A stretch of 64,000 bases of DNA from Blastocatellia bacterium. GTDB taxonomy: Bacteria > Acidobacteriota > Blastocatellia > Pyrinomonadales > Pyrinomonadaceae. Of the stretch, positions 1-8,931 are shown piece by piece. The translations under genes were made by a program, and so were the position numbers. Every line of letters begins with the position of its first letter. Positions within the stretch are counted from its first letter, which is position 1. The DNA is taken from assembly GCA_016789265.1 (NCBI GenBank), contig JAEUQK010000018.1, positions 1-64,000 on the forward strand, read 5' to 3'. The notes beneath the pieces are model-generated. The model saw nothing but the letters and a program-made list of their open reading frames with translations, was not told the origin of the DNA and made no database searches.

Positions 1-788
1 GTATCCAAACCTTGACCACCTGAGAACCAGCGTGACGGTGTAATCATGACTACGTAACGCGGTTCAAGGGAGAGTGCCGCCTCGACAAAGAGGTTGTAGA
101 TTGGTGTCGCCGATGCGCCGCCACCGCCACCTCCGTCTCCAAGCTGATATGGAGGATTTCCGATAACAACGTCAAACTGCATATTGTCTCCAAATAATTC
201 GGCCGTCCATGTCCTATTGTCAGCGGTGTGAATGAACGGATAGGCATACGTTTCAAGGCCGTCGTTTCGGTCAAGAGTACTTTTGCTGGCACCGCAGTAG
301 GCGCATCGATCGCCGGCCCACTCGTGGTCAGTTCGCTCGAACCAAATGTTGCCGTCATCACTGTCAAACGATCTGCCAATAGAATGTTTGCCCATGGCGT
401 GTTTCGAGCAATACACGCTCCGGCGGGCGAGGAGGCTGGTGAGGTGGGTGATGGCGATGCCGAAGACCTGGTTTTTAAGGATGTGATCTACGCGCATTTG
501 AAGGTCGGGTATCTCTTTCTCCAATCCTTTGACAAGGCGGCTGGTTATCTCGCGGAGGAAAACGCCCGATTTTGTACACGGGTCGAGGAACCGCACCGAA
601 CTGTCCGCCCACAGGTCCGCGCCGCCGTTGTCCGCCGCCCACGCCTCAGTCAGCGTGTCCAGCATCCGGTTAGCCAACTCCGGCGGCGTGAACACCTCGT
701 CGTTGGAAAGGTTCGCGATGCACGTCAGCACATCCGGATTGCGCCCCCGCAACGAAAATCCTGCTTGTGTCCCTATCGCGTCTTTCAT
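1..788 (-). CDS. Eco57I-type adenine-specific DNA methyltransferase / restriction-modification protein, partial (runs off window start)
   Basis: The frame is open from an ATG at 788 to the window edge (262 codons), so the C-terminal part is missing. It begins [15 protein letters not shown]. The SAM-binding motif I is the variant [11 protein letters not shown] at about residue 70, and the catalytic motif IV is NPPYQL at about residue 212, as in N6-adenine methyltransferases of the Eco57I group. A Cys-containing stretch (RCAYCGA) lies between them. The protein would methylate adenine in the recognition site of a restriction-modification system and may carry more domains beyond the window. It lies 123 bases after the stop of another methylase gene on the same strand, with only a palindromic repeat element between. 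Family assignment is secure; target sequence and missing partners are unknown. Confidence 0.85.
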   Translation of the reverse strand, partial: MKDAIGTQAGFSLRGRNPDVLTCIANLSNDEVFTPPELANRMLDTLTEAWAADNGGADLWADSSVRFLDPCTKSGVFLREITSRLVKGLEKEIPDLQMRVDHILKNQVFGIAITHLTSLLARRSVYCSKHAMGKHSIGRSFDSDDGNIWFERTDHEWAGDRCAYCGASKSTLDRNDGLETYAYPFIHTADNRTWTAELFGDNMQFDVVIGNPPYQLGDGGGGGGASATPIYNLFVEAALSLEPRYVVMITPSRWFSGGQGLD

Positions 789-794
789 AAACTG

Positions 795-907
795 CCACTA
801 GCTTTAGCTAGTGGTCATCGGTCTAACAAATTCCCCGGCTTCAGCCGAACATTGGGCTAAAGCCCATATGTTTTTGATATTCCCTATCCACCAGCTAAAG
901 CTGGTGG
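795..907. repeat. REP/BIME-like element with four short palindromes
   Basis: Four perfect palindromes stand in a row: CCACTAGCT-TT-AGCTAGTGG (795-814), CGGCT-TC-AGCCG (836-847), TGGGCT-AA-AGCCCA (853-866) and CCACCAGCT-AA-AGCTGGTGG (888-907). The two outer ones differ at one arm position and have TT versus AA loops, so they are an inverted pair. This is the build of REP doublets mobilised by IS200-like TnpA-REP (RAYT) transposases. The element fills the space between two methyltransferase genes almost exactly, starting right after one stop and ending six bases before the next ATG. No transposase gene is in the window. Confidence 0.75.
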
Positions 908-911
908 CAAT

Positions 912-1538
912 TCACAAAGCGGCCAATTCGCGCACAGTCATCGGCGGGTACGTTTTCGACGGTGTAAATATCTCGTGCTTTTCAACGCCCGCCCAGAGCG
1001 AACCCTCGGCGCTGAACGCGGCCGATTGGGTCAGACTCGCGAGAAGAAAATCGCGCCGTTGAAATTTGCCTTTGCCCAGGTAGCCCCACTCGGCAAACGT
1101 CAGCGGCTGGCCGTCATCCGTAAGCATCTTCATCGCATCGCCGTGAACAAGGTTCTGCGAAAGAACATAGGATGCGGCCCGATAAAGATCGTCCGATACA
1201 TCAAGATTCAGATACTCGGCAAATATCTCAAGCAGATTCTCGCGGCACTCTTTGATATTGTCCGGCAGCAGCTCGATGCCGTAGATGCACATCAACCCGA
1301 GGAGGGCGTAGTGCCGCCGCTCAAAATCGGACCTGCCGTATTTGAGTTCGACAGCCGCGAGCTTGCGCCGCAGTATCTGGACGAGAAAGTTGCCGCTGCC
1401 GCACGCAGGTTCGAGAAAACGCGAATCGATACGCTCGGTCTCATCCTTAACGAGATCAAGCATAGCCTCGACCATCCAGGCAGGCGTAAAAACCTCTCCA
1501 TGATCGGCTACGCGTTGTGCGGATCTAACGAGGGACAT
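912..1538 (-). CDS. N-6 DNA methylase subunit with SAM-binding domain only
   Basis: This 208-residue protein opens with SLVRSAQRVADHGEVFTPAWMV, the typical N-terminus of N6-adenine methylases, and has a clean SAM-binding motif I, FLEPACGSGNFLV, at about residue 43. No NPPY/DPPY catalytic motif is visible before the stop codon at 912-914. It therefore looks like a small methylase-fold subunit rather than a complete enzyme. The next gene on the strand is a second methylase that does have NPPY, so the two probably belong to one restriction-modification system. The stop abuts the palindromic repeat at 795-907. I cannot exclude that a longer gene was cut by insertion of that repeat. Confidence 0.8.
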   Translation of the reverse strand: MSLVRSAQRVADHGEVFTPAWMVEAMLDLVKDETERIDSRFLEPACGSGNFLVQILRRKLAAVELKYGRSDFERRHYALLGLMCIYGIELLPDNIKECRENLLEIFAEYLNLDVSDDLYRAASYVLSQNLVHGDAMKMLTDDGQPLTFAEWGYLGKGKFQRRDFLLASLTQSAAFSAEGSLWAGVEKHEIFTPSKTYPPMTVRELAAL

Positions 1539-1990
1539 GGGAAATCTCGACAGATTATAGCTTGGCTGGTGCTTTTAAACAATGAACGGGTTGCACACAT
1601 ACAACGAGTGACGATTGGCGAAACAAATGCGAAAATATCTGACCCGTATTTGTGCGGGCGGTGGGGTTTTTGATCTTTGAAAATCGAAGAAAGGCGGCGG
1701 TTACGGGCGCGGGGAAAGAATTTTTCAAAAATGGCGGAATTCGGGCGGAAAATGGCTGTAGTGTTGATGTGAAATGGGTTGCACGGTCCGTCCCGAGACG
1801 GAACGCGGCCGGAACGCGTCGGAACGGAGGCTAGTCTGTGTTTGAATTACGATCTTGATTTGAGAGGTGTCTCAGCAAAACTCCCAAGCAAGAGGCCGAA
1901 TACTAATGGGCTGTGGCCGCGCCTGCGTGCGCCACCTGCGCCATGCGCGCCGGCGCAAGATGTGGCGCAAGGCGGCGGATGGCTCGGCGT
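1539..1990. other. Intergenic region, no gene recognised
   Basis: About 450 bases lie upstream of the methylase gene and downstream of the minus-strand peptidase gene. Short plus-strand open frames here have no recognisable domain. The stretch around 1790-1835 contains repeated CGGAACG words, and 1915-1980 is very GC-rich. I see no tRNA, riboswitch or convincing terminator. Confidence 0.5.
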
Positions 1991-2986
1991 TTACCGAAAT
2001 TGTGTGGATCTTACCCAGCCCGGACGCTGTATTTCGCCATTTCGAGCTTCGAGTGCAAATCCGGCATAAGTGTCGCAGTTGAATAAGGTCTTTTCAGGCC
2101 CGAGTGCCTGCATTCCCGGATCCGTGACCCAGCCTTTCCCATGGTGTCCGATGTCGCCCTGTTGTTCCACGTAATGCCGCATCTCGTGAATAAAGACAAA
2201 GGAGGCAAAATCTGGTATTCCCGAAGCAAAATAAGCTCCCCGTCGAAAAACGATCTTGCCGGTGAGGTCGCTTTTGTCGAAAAAACCGCCCAGCCGGGCA
2301 AATGCGACCGTGCTGATGAACTCGCCCTCGTCCGTTGTGTCCAGCGTGCAATAAACATCCGGCCGGTCGAGAATGCTGAGCATATGGCTGTAGATGTTGT
2401 AGATCTTTGTCAGATCTGCGTCGATGTTTGGCCGGCCTCCAATGCGGAAGTGTTTCTCGACCAACGCCATCGAACCTCCGGCGAAAAGACCGCCCAGTTT
2501 CGCGCTTTGGACCTTGGTCATGGCCGCGTGGACGCATGATCGCGTGTAGGGGACGTGTTGGAGCATGTCAGCAAGAAGCCAGCCATCCGTCGTAAGGCTG
2601 AGCGGCAACGAAGGCATGATCCACCGTTGACGTTTTTCGTTCAGTTTCGCGATCGTCTGTTTGCCCGGGTCGATACGGCCATCGCAGCCGGCCCAGCCGA
2701 AGTGCTTTTGCTGAAACGCCCGAATCGCTCCGATAGTCTTCGGCCCGCATAGACCGTCGATCTTCAGCGGCGGCGTGGGTCCGCCGTCGACAGGCGGAAC
2801 CTGATCGAGCCCGTATTGAATGTTGAACACATCGGCTTGTTGATTGACACCGCCCTGTCCCACCGACTTGGCGATCACGATGTCGCCCTCCGGACGACGC
2901 GGATCGGTAACTCCGCTACCGGACGGCTTTGCCGCTGCGATCTTGCACTCGCCGTCGTCTAACATGTGTGCGCATTGCCCGGACAT
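1991..2986 (-). CDS. Putative aspzincin-like zinc metallopeptidase with peptidoglycan-binding-like domain
   Basis: The product has 331 residues. Residues about 55-125 resemble a peptidoglycan-binding domain (IDGLCGPKTIGAIRAFQQKH). The C-terminal half carries HEMRH at about 267-271, an HExxH zinc site, followed about 30 residues later by NCDTYAGFALEA. That resembles the third-ligand Asp and Tyr of M35/lysine-specific metalloendopeptidases (aspzincins). No signal peptide is seen; the N-terminus MSGQCAHMLDDGECK is hydrophilic. The start has a G-rich stretch (TTGGGGGTC) just upstream. Such domain pairs occur in secreted effectors and phage-derived lytic proteins, but no secretion-system gene is nearby. 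The fold call is moderately sure; substrate and export route are unknown. Confidence 0.6.
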   Translation of the reverse strand: MSGQCAHMLDDGECKIAAAKPSGSGVTDPRRPEGDIVIAKSVGQGGVNQQADVFNIQYGLDQVPPVDGGPTPPLKIDGLCGPKTIGAIRAFQQKHFGWAGCDGRIDPGKQTIAKLNEKRQRWIMPSLPLSLTTDGWLLADMLQHVPYTRSCVHAAMTKVQSAKLGGLFAGGSMALVEKHFRIGGRPNIDADLTKIYNIYSHMLSILDRPDVYCTLDTTDEGEFISTVAFARLGGFFDKSDLTGKIVFRRGAYFASGIPDFASFVFIHEMRHYVEQQGDIGHHGKGWVTDPGMQALGPEKTLFNCDTYAGFALEARNGEIQRPGWVRSTQFR

Positions 2987-3065
2987 ACGAATAGACCCCC
3001 AATCAGTGGGACGTTGCGGGGTCGTATTTTTGCCAAGATGGACGAAACAGGAAATCTAAAGCGGT

Positions 3066-3094
3066 TTGACCACGGGATATACAGGGCATAGAAT
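3066..3094 (+). promoter_or_regulatory. Sigma-70-like promoter of the polysaccharide operon
   Basis: TTGACC (3066-3071), a 17-base spacer and TAGAAT (3089-3094) match the primary sigma factor consensus at 5/6 and 5/6 with ideal spacing. It lies about 40 bases before the first gene of the long plus-strand polysaccharide cluster. It is the only good promoter I found at the head of that cluster. Confidence 0.65.
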
Positions 3095-3133
3095 CTACCT
3101 TTGTAGTTAGTCCCGCGTGCGTTCAGCGACTAA

Positions 3134-4054
3134 ATGAACCTAACCGCAGCCAAAGATCCAGCCAAACCGGAAAGCACCATTGAAATGATCGACACCCAGA
3201 ATAACCGGGAGAATATGTCGGGGATCGAACTGCCGGAAGATCCGATAGTTGTGATCCGGCCGCGCAATGGATGGATCCCGATCGATCTCGGTGAACTGTG
3301 GAAATATCGTGACCTGATCTTAATACTGACGGCGCGTGATATAAAGGTCAGATACAAACAGACCTTGCTTGGCGCGGCCTGGGCGGTCATCCAGCCGCTT
3401 TTTACAATGCTCATCTTTACGATCTTTTTTGGGCGTTTGGCGGGGGTGCCTTCTGACGGTATCCCTTACCCGATCTTTGCTTTCGCAGGACTGCTGCCAT
3501 GGACGTTCTTTTCAAACGCGGTCACGAATAGCGGAAACAGTCTCGTCGGCAACTCAAATCTGATATCTAAGGTCTATTTTCCTCGAATGATTATACCGAT
3601 CTCGTCAGTGGCGTCCGGATTGGTCGATTTCGCTATTGCCTTTCTCTTGCAGCTGCTCCTGATGGTTTGGTACGGCGTCAAGTTTGGCCCGTCCCTTATT
3701 CTCTTGCCGGTTCTGGTTGCGTTGACATCTTTGCTGGCGGTCGGTATCGGAATGTGGATGTCTGCCCTGAATGTGAAGTATCGAGATATTCGCTACGTTC
3801 TGCCGTTTGCGATACAGCTTGGGCTCTTCGCGTCCCCAATTATTTATCCGTCGAGCATGGTGCCAGAGAAATGGCGTTGGGTAATGTCTGTTAATCCGCT
3901 TGCTGGACAGATCGAGGGATACAGATCTGCTTTTTTCGGATTACCGATCGATTGGACTTCGCTCGGTGTCTCTGCACTGGTGACCCTTGCCATTCTTGTT
4001 TACGCGTCAGTAACTTTCAAGCGGATGGAGCGCAGCTTTGCCGACCTTATCTGA
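3134..4054 (+). CDS. wzm: ABC-2 type polysaccharide export permease (Wzm-like)
   Basis: This 306-residue permease has a hydrophilic N-terminal stretch of about 60 residues, then about six membrane segments. It carries the family motifs ILTARDIKVRYKQTLLGAAW and NPLAGQIEGYRSAFFG. Together with the ATPase that follows one base after its stop it would move lipid-linked O-antigen or similar glycan across the inner membrane. It is the first gene behind the promoter at 3066-3094. No Shine-Dalgarno sequence is seen before the ATG. Length and motifs are normal for Wzm/RfbA-type permeases. Confidence 0.9.
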   Translation: MNLTAAKDPAKPESTIEMIDTQNNRENMSGIELPEDPIVVIRPRNGWIPIDLGELWKYRDLILILTARDIKVRYKQTLLGAAWAVIQPLFTMLIFTIFFGRLAGVPSDGIPYPIFAFAGLLPWTFFSNAVTNSGNSLVGNSNLISKVYFPRMIIPISSVASGLVDFAIAFLLQLLLMVWYGVKFGPSLILLPVLVALTSLLAVGIGMWMSALNVKYRDIRYVLPFAIQLGLFASPIIYPSSMVPEKWRWVMSVNPLAGQIEGYRSAFFGLPIDWTSLGVSALVTLAILVYASVTFKRMERSFADLI

Positions 4055-4055
4055 C

Positions 4056-5240
4056 ATGTCGAGGCCGATAATAAGAGTTGAAGACCTGGGAAAAGAGTTC
4101 GTGATCGGTGGGCCGGCAGAACCGTATTCGACCATTCGCGAATCGATCGTCAGGACCGTAAGAAAGCCATTTGACATGATCCGCGGGAATGGTTCGGAGA
4201 AGAGGAAGTTCTGGGCACTTAAGGACGTTAATTTCGAGGTCTTTCCCGGCGAAGTGCTTGGCATCATCGGCCGGAACGGCGCTGGAAAATCGACGCTTTT
4301 GAAAGTCCTTTCACGAATTACGGAACCTACAAAAGGCCGTGTGGAGCTTTACGGCCGCGTCGGCAGTCTCCTTGAGGTCGGAACCGGGTTTCATCCGGAA
4401 CTGACCGGCCGCGAAAACATCTACCTGAATGGAGCGATCCTCGGAATGCGTCGGGACGAGATCACAAAGAAGTTCGACGCGATCGTTGATTTTGCCGAGA
4501 TAGAAGAGTTTCTGGATACCCCGGTAAAGAGGTATTCAAGCGGAATGTACACTCGTCTCGCGTTTGCCGTCGCGGCGAATCTTGAACCCGAGATCCTGAT
4601 AGTGGACGAAGTTCTGGCCGTAGGCGACGCGGCTTTCCAAAAGAAATGTCTCGGCAAAATGGAAGAGGTCGCAAGTGCGGGCCGCACTGTGCTCTTCGTG
4701 AGCCATAATATGGGTGCCGTTTCAAAACTCTGTTCTGAAGTGATGTTATTACAAAACGGAAAAGTTCGCGGCCGCGGCGAGCCTTCGGAGATCGTTGGCC
4801 AATACCTGCGCGAAGGCAGTAGTTCAGAATTCATATCAGATGCTGGACCGGTTCGATTTGCGTCGCTCAGGCAGATCGGGCAGCGGTTGATCCTGAAACT
4901 CCGCTATCAGATGGAAAAGGAAATTGATCTTCCATGCCTTGGCTTCGTGGTGAGCGACGCGGCAGGCAATCCGCTCTTTGGTACTAACCCTAAGATCGAT
5001 AAGGTGCCTCGGCTAAGCACACCAAGATCAGAAGGTGAAATGGAGATCGAGATCTCGGATCCCGGCCTGGTCGATGGAACATATTATGCGTCGCTTTGGT
5101 TTGGTGATGGTGAAACAGACCACTTTGTCGAAAAGGACTGTCTCACTGTCGAAGTCCTAGACATGGTGCCAAACCAACACGGCCGCCCGCATTTGAATGG
5201 TTTTGTCTATCCAAAGTGTGAATGGAATCTCAACGTCTGA
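4056..5240 (+). CDS. wzt: Polysaccharide ABC transporter ATP-binding protein with C-terminal glycan-binding domain (Wzt-like)
   Basis: I start at ATG 4056 (MSRPIIRVEDLGKEF), one base after the permease stop; an upstream ATG at 4038 would overlap the permease. Of 394 residues, the first 250 are an ABC ATPase: Walker A GRNGAGKST at about 72, signature YSSGMYTRLAF at about 159, Walker B ILIVDEVLAVGD. Residues about 255-394 form the beta-sandwich domain typical of long Wzt proteins. In E. coli O8/O9a that domain binds the modified non-reducing end of the O-antigen and gates export. Methyltransferases later in the operon could make such a terminal mark. Confidence 0.92.
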   Translation: MSRPIIRVEDLGKEFVIGGPAEPYSTIRESIVRTVRKPFDMIRGNGSEKRKFWALKDVNFEVFPGEVLGIIGRNGAGKSTLLKVLSRITEPTKGRVELYGRVGSLLEVGTGFHPELTGRENIYLNGAILGMRRDEITKKFDAIVDFAEIEEFLDTPVKRYSSGMYTRLAFAVAANLEPEILIVDEVLAVGDAAFQKKCLGKMEEVASAGRTVLFVSHNMGAVSKLCSEVMLLQNGKVRGRGEPSEIVGQYLREGSSSEFISDAGPVRFASLRQIGQRLILKLRYQMEKEIDLPCLGFVVSDAAGNPLFGTNPKIDKVPRLSTPRSEGEMEIEISDPGLVDGTYYASLWFGDGETDHFVEKDCLTVEVLDMVPNQHGRPHLNGFVYPKCEWNLNV

Positions 5241-5248
5241 TCTGAATT

Positions 5249-7210
5249 ATGTGCGGCATCTGCGGAGTTTGGGGAGAAACCGGTACTCGACGCGTCGAGG
5301 CAATGGTGCAGGCAATGCATCATCGCGGCCCCGACGACAGCGGAGTGGTATCGCATGCCAATGCTTCACTAGGAATGGCTCGGCTTGCGATCATCGATGT
5401 ATCGCCCGGCGGGCATCAGCCGATGTCCACGCCGGACGGGCTTATCAGCATCGTTTACAACGGCGAAACCTACAACTATCTCTCCGAGAAGAAGATCTTA
5501 GAGGGCAGGGGTTACAGCTTCAACTCGACGTCGGATACTGAAGTCGTGCTGCGGATGTACGAGGAATACGGCGACGACTTCGTCACTCGCTTGAGAGCGA
5601 TGTTTGCCGTTGCGATCTATGATCGCCGCAAGGGGCCGGGGCGTGAGCGGCTATTTCTTGCCCGGGATCATTTCGGTATCAAACCGCTTTTATATTCGCA
5701 GATCGGAACAAAGCTCGTGTTTGCGTCTGAGATCAAGGCTCTGCTTGCCGGCGGCTTGATCGAGCCCGAGATCGACCCGGTCGGATTGCGATATCTGCTC
5801 ACTTACGGATCGGTCTATCAGCCCAATACGATCTTAAAGAATGTAAAGATGCTGCCGCCCGCTCATCGGATGATCGTGGACGAACGCGGCGTTAATATCG
5901 ATCGATTCTGGAAGTTGGCGACCGATCGTCGGCCGGACCTTCGTTCGATGCCTTACGAAGCGGCTGTAGAAGAAATGGATGCGGTCCTGCAGGAATCAGT
6001 TCGTCTGCAGATGATCAGCGATGTTCCCCTTGGTGCATTCTTGAGCGGCGGCATCGACTCTTCGCTGATGGTCGCGATGATGGCGAGGGCTTCGTCCGAA
6101 CGCGTCAAGACATATTCGGTCGGGTTTGGGAGTGAAGGGGAAGACATCGATGAAACTGCCGAGGCGGCGATAACGGCCGAACACATCGGGACCGATCATA
6201 CTCAGGTCACTGTAACCTCTGCCGATGTTAGGCGCGATATCGAACACATTGCGTTTGGGCTTGATCAACCGTCGATAGACGGTGTCAACACCTATTACGT
6301 TTCCCGTGCCGCACGCACCGGCGTGACCGTGGCGGTTTCCGGCAATGGAGGCGACGAACTTTTCGCCGGCTATCCTTGGTTCATCTTCATGAAGAACGAC
6401 CAGGACCGGCGATCTGGTTCCCCGCTAACGGCAGGTGCAAGATCGTTCGCAGCGGCCGTTGCAGGCGGGCGGCTTTTTGACCCATTGGTCTCTTCGTCAC
6501 TTGGCGAATACATTACGAAGGCTCGCGGGCTTAGCGGTTTTGTCACAAGATACGGAAATCTCTGGCAGACATTTGGCCCGAAAGGTGCAGCTCATTTGCT
6601 TGATCGAAGAATACGGCGAGAGGCGGGCGCAGGGAGTTCGGTCTTTGATGATCTTTGCAAGATCGATGAGATCCCGAACGGCTCTGCGATCGAAAGGGTC
6701 TCCGGACTGGCACTCCGAGGATATAATGGGAACCAGCTTTTGCGGGATATGGACGCAGTTTCGATGATACATTCGCTTGAGCTTCGCGTCCCATTTCTTG
6801 ATCCTGTCGTTGCCGACGCGGCACTGTCGCTTCCCGATTCGGCCAAGCTGGGTGATACATCAAGGCTTTCGTCAGAATATCTCCAAACCTATCGAGATTC
6901 AGGCGCAAAGCGAATACTGCTCGATATTGGAAAGAAGTACCTTCCCGCCGATTTCGACCAAAAGCCAAAGCGCGGATTTGGCATGCCGTTTGGCACATGG
7001 ATGCAGGGTGTGCTTCGAGATGTGGTTGAGGACGCACTTTCCGACAAGACCACTAAAGATCGAGGCATACTTGATGTCGATGCTGTGAGGTCGGTGAGAG
7101 GCCGAGCGTATGACAGTTCGACGATCTGGATGCAGCCGTGGCTGCTTATGATATTAGAACTATGGTGCAGGCAAGTGTTGGACGAAGCAACGGGTAGGTT
7201 TGACGGTTAG
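5249..7210 (+). CDS. asnB: Asparagine synthase (glutamine-hydrolysing)-like amidotransferase, copy 1
   Basis: The protein has 653 residues and starts MCGICGVWG, so Cys2 is the predicted glutaminase nucleophile after Met removal. A class II glutaminase domain (about 1-210) is followed by a synthetase domain with the PP-loop SGGIDSS at about 265. Both active sites look intact. AsnB paralogues inside polysaccharide loci (for example WbpS in Pseudomonas aeruginosa) are thought to amidate uronic acids rather than make free asparagine. Its place between the exporter genes and a glycosyltransferase that starts at the very next base suggests the same here. A second copy lies at 21878. Confidence 0.88.
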   Translation: MCGICGVWGETGTRRVEAMVQAMHHRGPDDSGVVSHANASLGMARLAIIDVSPGGHQPMSTPDGLISIVYNGETYNYLSEKKILEGRGYSFNSTSDTEVVLRMYEEYGDDFVTRLRAMFAVAIYDRRKGPGRERLFLARDHFGIKPLLYSQIGTKLVFASEIKALLAGGLIEPEIDPVGLRYLLTYGSVYQPNTILKNVKMLPPAHRMIVDERGVNIDRFWKLATDRRPDLRSMPYEAAVEEMDAVLQESVRLQMISDVPLGAFLSGGIDSSLMVAMMARASSERVKTYSVGFGSEGEDIDETAEAAITAEHIGTDHTQVTVTSADVRRDIEHIAFGLDQPSIDGVNTYYVSRAARTGVTVAVSGNGGDELFAGYPWFIFMKNDQDRRSGSPLTAGARSFAAAVAGGRLFDPLVSSSLGEYITKARGLSGFVTRYGNLWQTFGPKGAAHLLDRRIRREAGAGSSVFDDLCKIDEIPNGSAIERVSGLALRGYNGNQLLRDMDAVSMIHSLELRVPFLDPVVADAALSLPDSAKLGDTSRLSSEYLQTYRDSGAKRILLDIGKKYLPADFDQKPKRGFGMPFGTWMQGVLRDVVEDALSDKTTKDRGILDVDAVRSVRGRAYDSSTIWMQPWLLMILELWCRQVLDEATGRFDG

Positions 7211-8173
7211 ATGAGCGACAAAGATCCAAAGATCTCCGTGATCATTCCCACAAAGAACCGTGCCGAAATGGTGCGTCGGTTTTTGCCGTCTCTTGCCGAA
7301 CAAGCGACGATGGAGCCATATGAGATCATCGTTGTCGACAACGGATCGACCGACTCGACCATAGAGGTTGTCACAGAATTATCTTCTAATTGGCCTTTTA
7401 TCCGCCTAATTACCGAATCGAAGCCGGGAAGCGCCGCAGCCTGCCACGCGGGAGCGATCGCCGCCAAGGCTCCGCTGATCATGTTCGTGGATGACGATAT
7501 GCTGGCGGTGCCTGAATTCATTTCGGAACATCTTAGATCACACCGCGAAAACGTAAACGCTTGTGTTCTTGGCAGAGTCGTCTCTGCGGAAAGTAATCAT
7601 CCGTTTGAGCGAATGCTTGCTTACATTTTTGACGGCGGACGGCAGACGCTAATAAAAGGTGAGCCCGTTGCCGTTGATTATTGGTCGGGCAATGCTTCGC
7701 TTTCACGGGCGACCTATTTGGAGATGGGCGGTTACGACCAGGTATTTTCGTCTCTTGGGTACGGTAAGGATATCGATTTCGGCTTCAGGCTCCTTGAACG
7801 GGGCGTGAACTTGGTTTACGCCGCGAATGCGGTAACTTATCATCATTTCTCCGAGCGTTTTCCGGAGCGGCTGCGGAAAGCGTATAGATCCGGTCAAGCG
7901 TATGGATATGTAAAGTCGAACTATCCCGACCTTCCTTTACCGGAGCTGGCCTCGGCAAACACTTTGATACCGGGTTCCCTTATCGTTCCATTTAGCCGGC
8001 TCTTCGCTGCCGTGATCGAGCCCTTTGATCGCGGAACCGGGCGTCCGATCATGCCTCTCGCCTATGTATATGATTTGGCACTAAGATACGAGACAATGCG
8101 CGGATTAACCGACTATAAAACAGGTAAGATATCATTTGAACTTCCAGTTGACACCGGAGCGACCTCAATCTAA
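7211..8173 (+). CDS. Glycosyltransferase family 2
   Basis: This 320-residue GT-A enzyme begins ISVIIPTKNRAEMVRRF and has VVDNGSTDSTIEVV and a metal-binding FVDDDML motif at about residue 97. A WSGNASLSRATYLEMGGYD acceptor-side motif precedes a D-F-G-F region (KDIDFGFRLLERG). It would transfer a sugar from a nucleotide donor to a lipid-linked acceptor on the cytoplasmic face. The ATG follows the preceding stop directly, and its own stop overlaps the next ATG by one base, so translation is likely coupled. Donor and linkage cannot be read from the sequence. Confidence 0.88.
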   Translation: MSDKDPKISVIIPTKNRAEMVRRFLPSLAEQATMEPYEIIVVDNGSTDSTIEVVTELSSNWPFIRLITESKPGSAAACHAGAIAAKAPLIMFVDDDMLAVPEFISEHLRSHRENVNACVLGRVVSAESNHPFERMLAYIFDGGRQTLIKGEPVAVDYWSGNASLSRATYLEMGGYDQVFSSLGYGKDIDFGFRLLERGVNLVYAANAVTYHHFSERFPERLRKAYRSGQAYGYVKSNYPDLPLPELASANTLIPGSLIVPFSRLFAAVIEPFDRGTGRPIMPLAYVYDLALRYETMRGLTDYKTGKISFELPVDTGATSI

Positions 8174-8910
8174 TGGCCAATTCCAGATCAATTTCAAATT
8201 CCCCGGATATTGAATGGAACTGGGAAAAGACTAACTACCTACCTTCTTGGCACGAACCTATCTACGAGCTGATGGCCCGTTACGTCAAACCGAATTCTAA
8301 GGTCCTTGAAGTTGGAGCTGGTGGGAGTCATACGATCGCTGCTCTTGCGGGAAGAATGAATTGTGAAGCGTTTGGTATTGAGCCAGACGAGGGCGGAATC
8401 CGTAAAACCCTTGAGTTGGCAAAGGTTGAAGCTTCAACCTTGACGATGATCAAGGGGGATGGATTTATGCTTCCGTTTGGAAGCAATGAGTTTGACACCG
8501 TATATTCACTTGGGTTGATCGAACATTTTGCCCCCGGTGACAGTAAAGAATTGCTCAAAGAACACTGGCGAGTTTGCAGGCCAGGAGGGACGCTGATCGT
8601 AGCAGTTCCTAATCTTTTTAACTTCCCTCATTCCTTTCGAAAGGCTTTGCTTGGTTCTAGTTATGAATATTATCCGGAACGAAGCTATCGGCCGGCGGTG
8701 TTAAGAAGGATTGTCGAGGCTGCCGGCTGTAGGACCAAAGCAGTCGATGGCGTCTCGCCCTTGTGGGGGCTTTCGATGTTCGGTAAGGGATGGATGTTGA
8801 TTTCGATATTGAAGAAATTAGGTGTGCTTGAGCGACTAGAACATATGAAAAGTCCAAAGCACAGGTCATGGGCTGGCTACATGACATACGTGATAGCAGA
8901 GAAAAACTAG
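8173..8910 (+). CDS. Class I SAM-dependent methyltransferase
   Basis: The product has 245 residues with a Rossmann SAM motif VLEVGAGGSHTIAAL at about 43 and acidic IEPDE after strand 2. It also has the late motif EHWRVCRPGGTLIVAVPN. It belongs to the Methyltransf_11-type group. In this glycan operon it most likely methylates a sugar or modifies a chain end. Its start overlaps the preceding stop by one base. Substrate unknown. Confidence 0.85.
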   Translation: MANSRSISNSPDIEWNWEKTNYLPSWHEPIYELMARYVKPNSKVLEVGAGGSHTIAALAGRMNCEAFGIEPDEGGIRKTLELAKVEASTLTMIKGDGFMLPFGSNEFDTVYSLGLIEHFAPGDSKELLKEHWRVCRPGGTLIVAVPNLFNFPHSFRKALLGSSYEYYPERSYRPAVLRRIVEAAGCRTKAVDGVSPLWGLSMFGKGWMLISILKKLGVLERLEHMKSPKHRSWAGYMTYVIAEKN

Positions 8911-8931
8911 ATACTAAATTCCGTAAGATTT

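Noticed and set aside
228-860. Plus-strand open frame of 210 codons
   Set aside because: It is antisense to the Eco57I-type methylase frame, whose motifs (DPCTKSG, NPPY) prove the minus strand to be coding; it also runs into the palindromic repeat.
975-1673. Plus-strand open frame of 232 codons
   Set aside because: Antisense to the methylase-fold protein at 912-1538, which has a clear SAM motif; the plus-strand product has no domain.
1652-2082. Three short plus-strand frames in the 1.6-2.1 kb gap
   Set aside because: Low-complexity Arg/Pro-rich products, no start signals, no recognisable domain.
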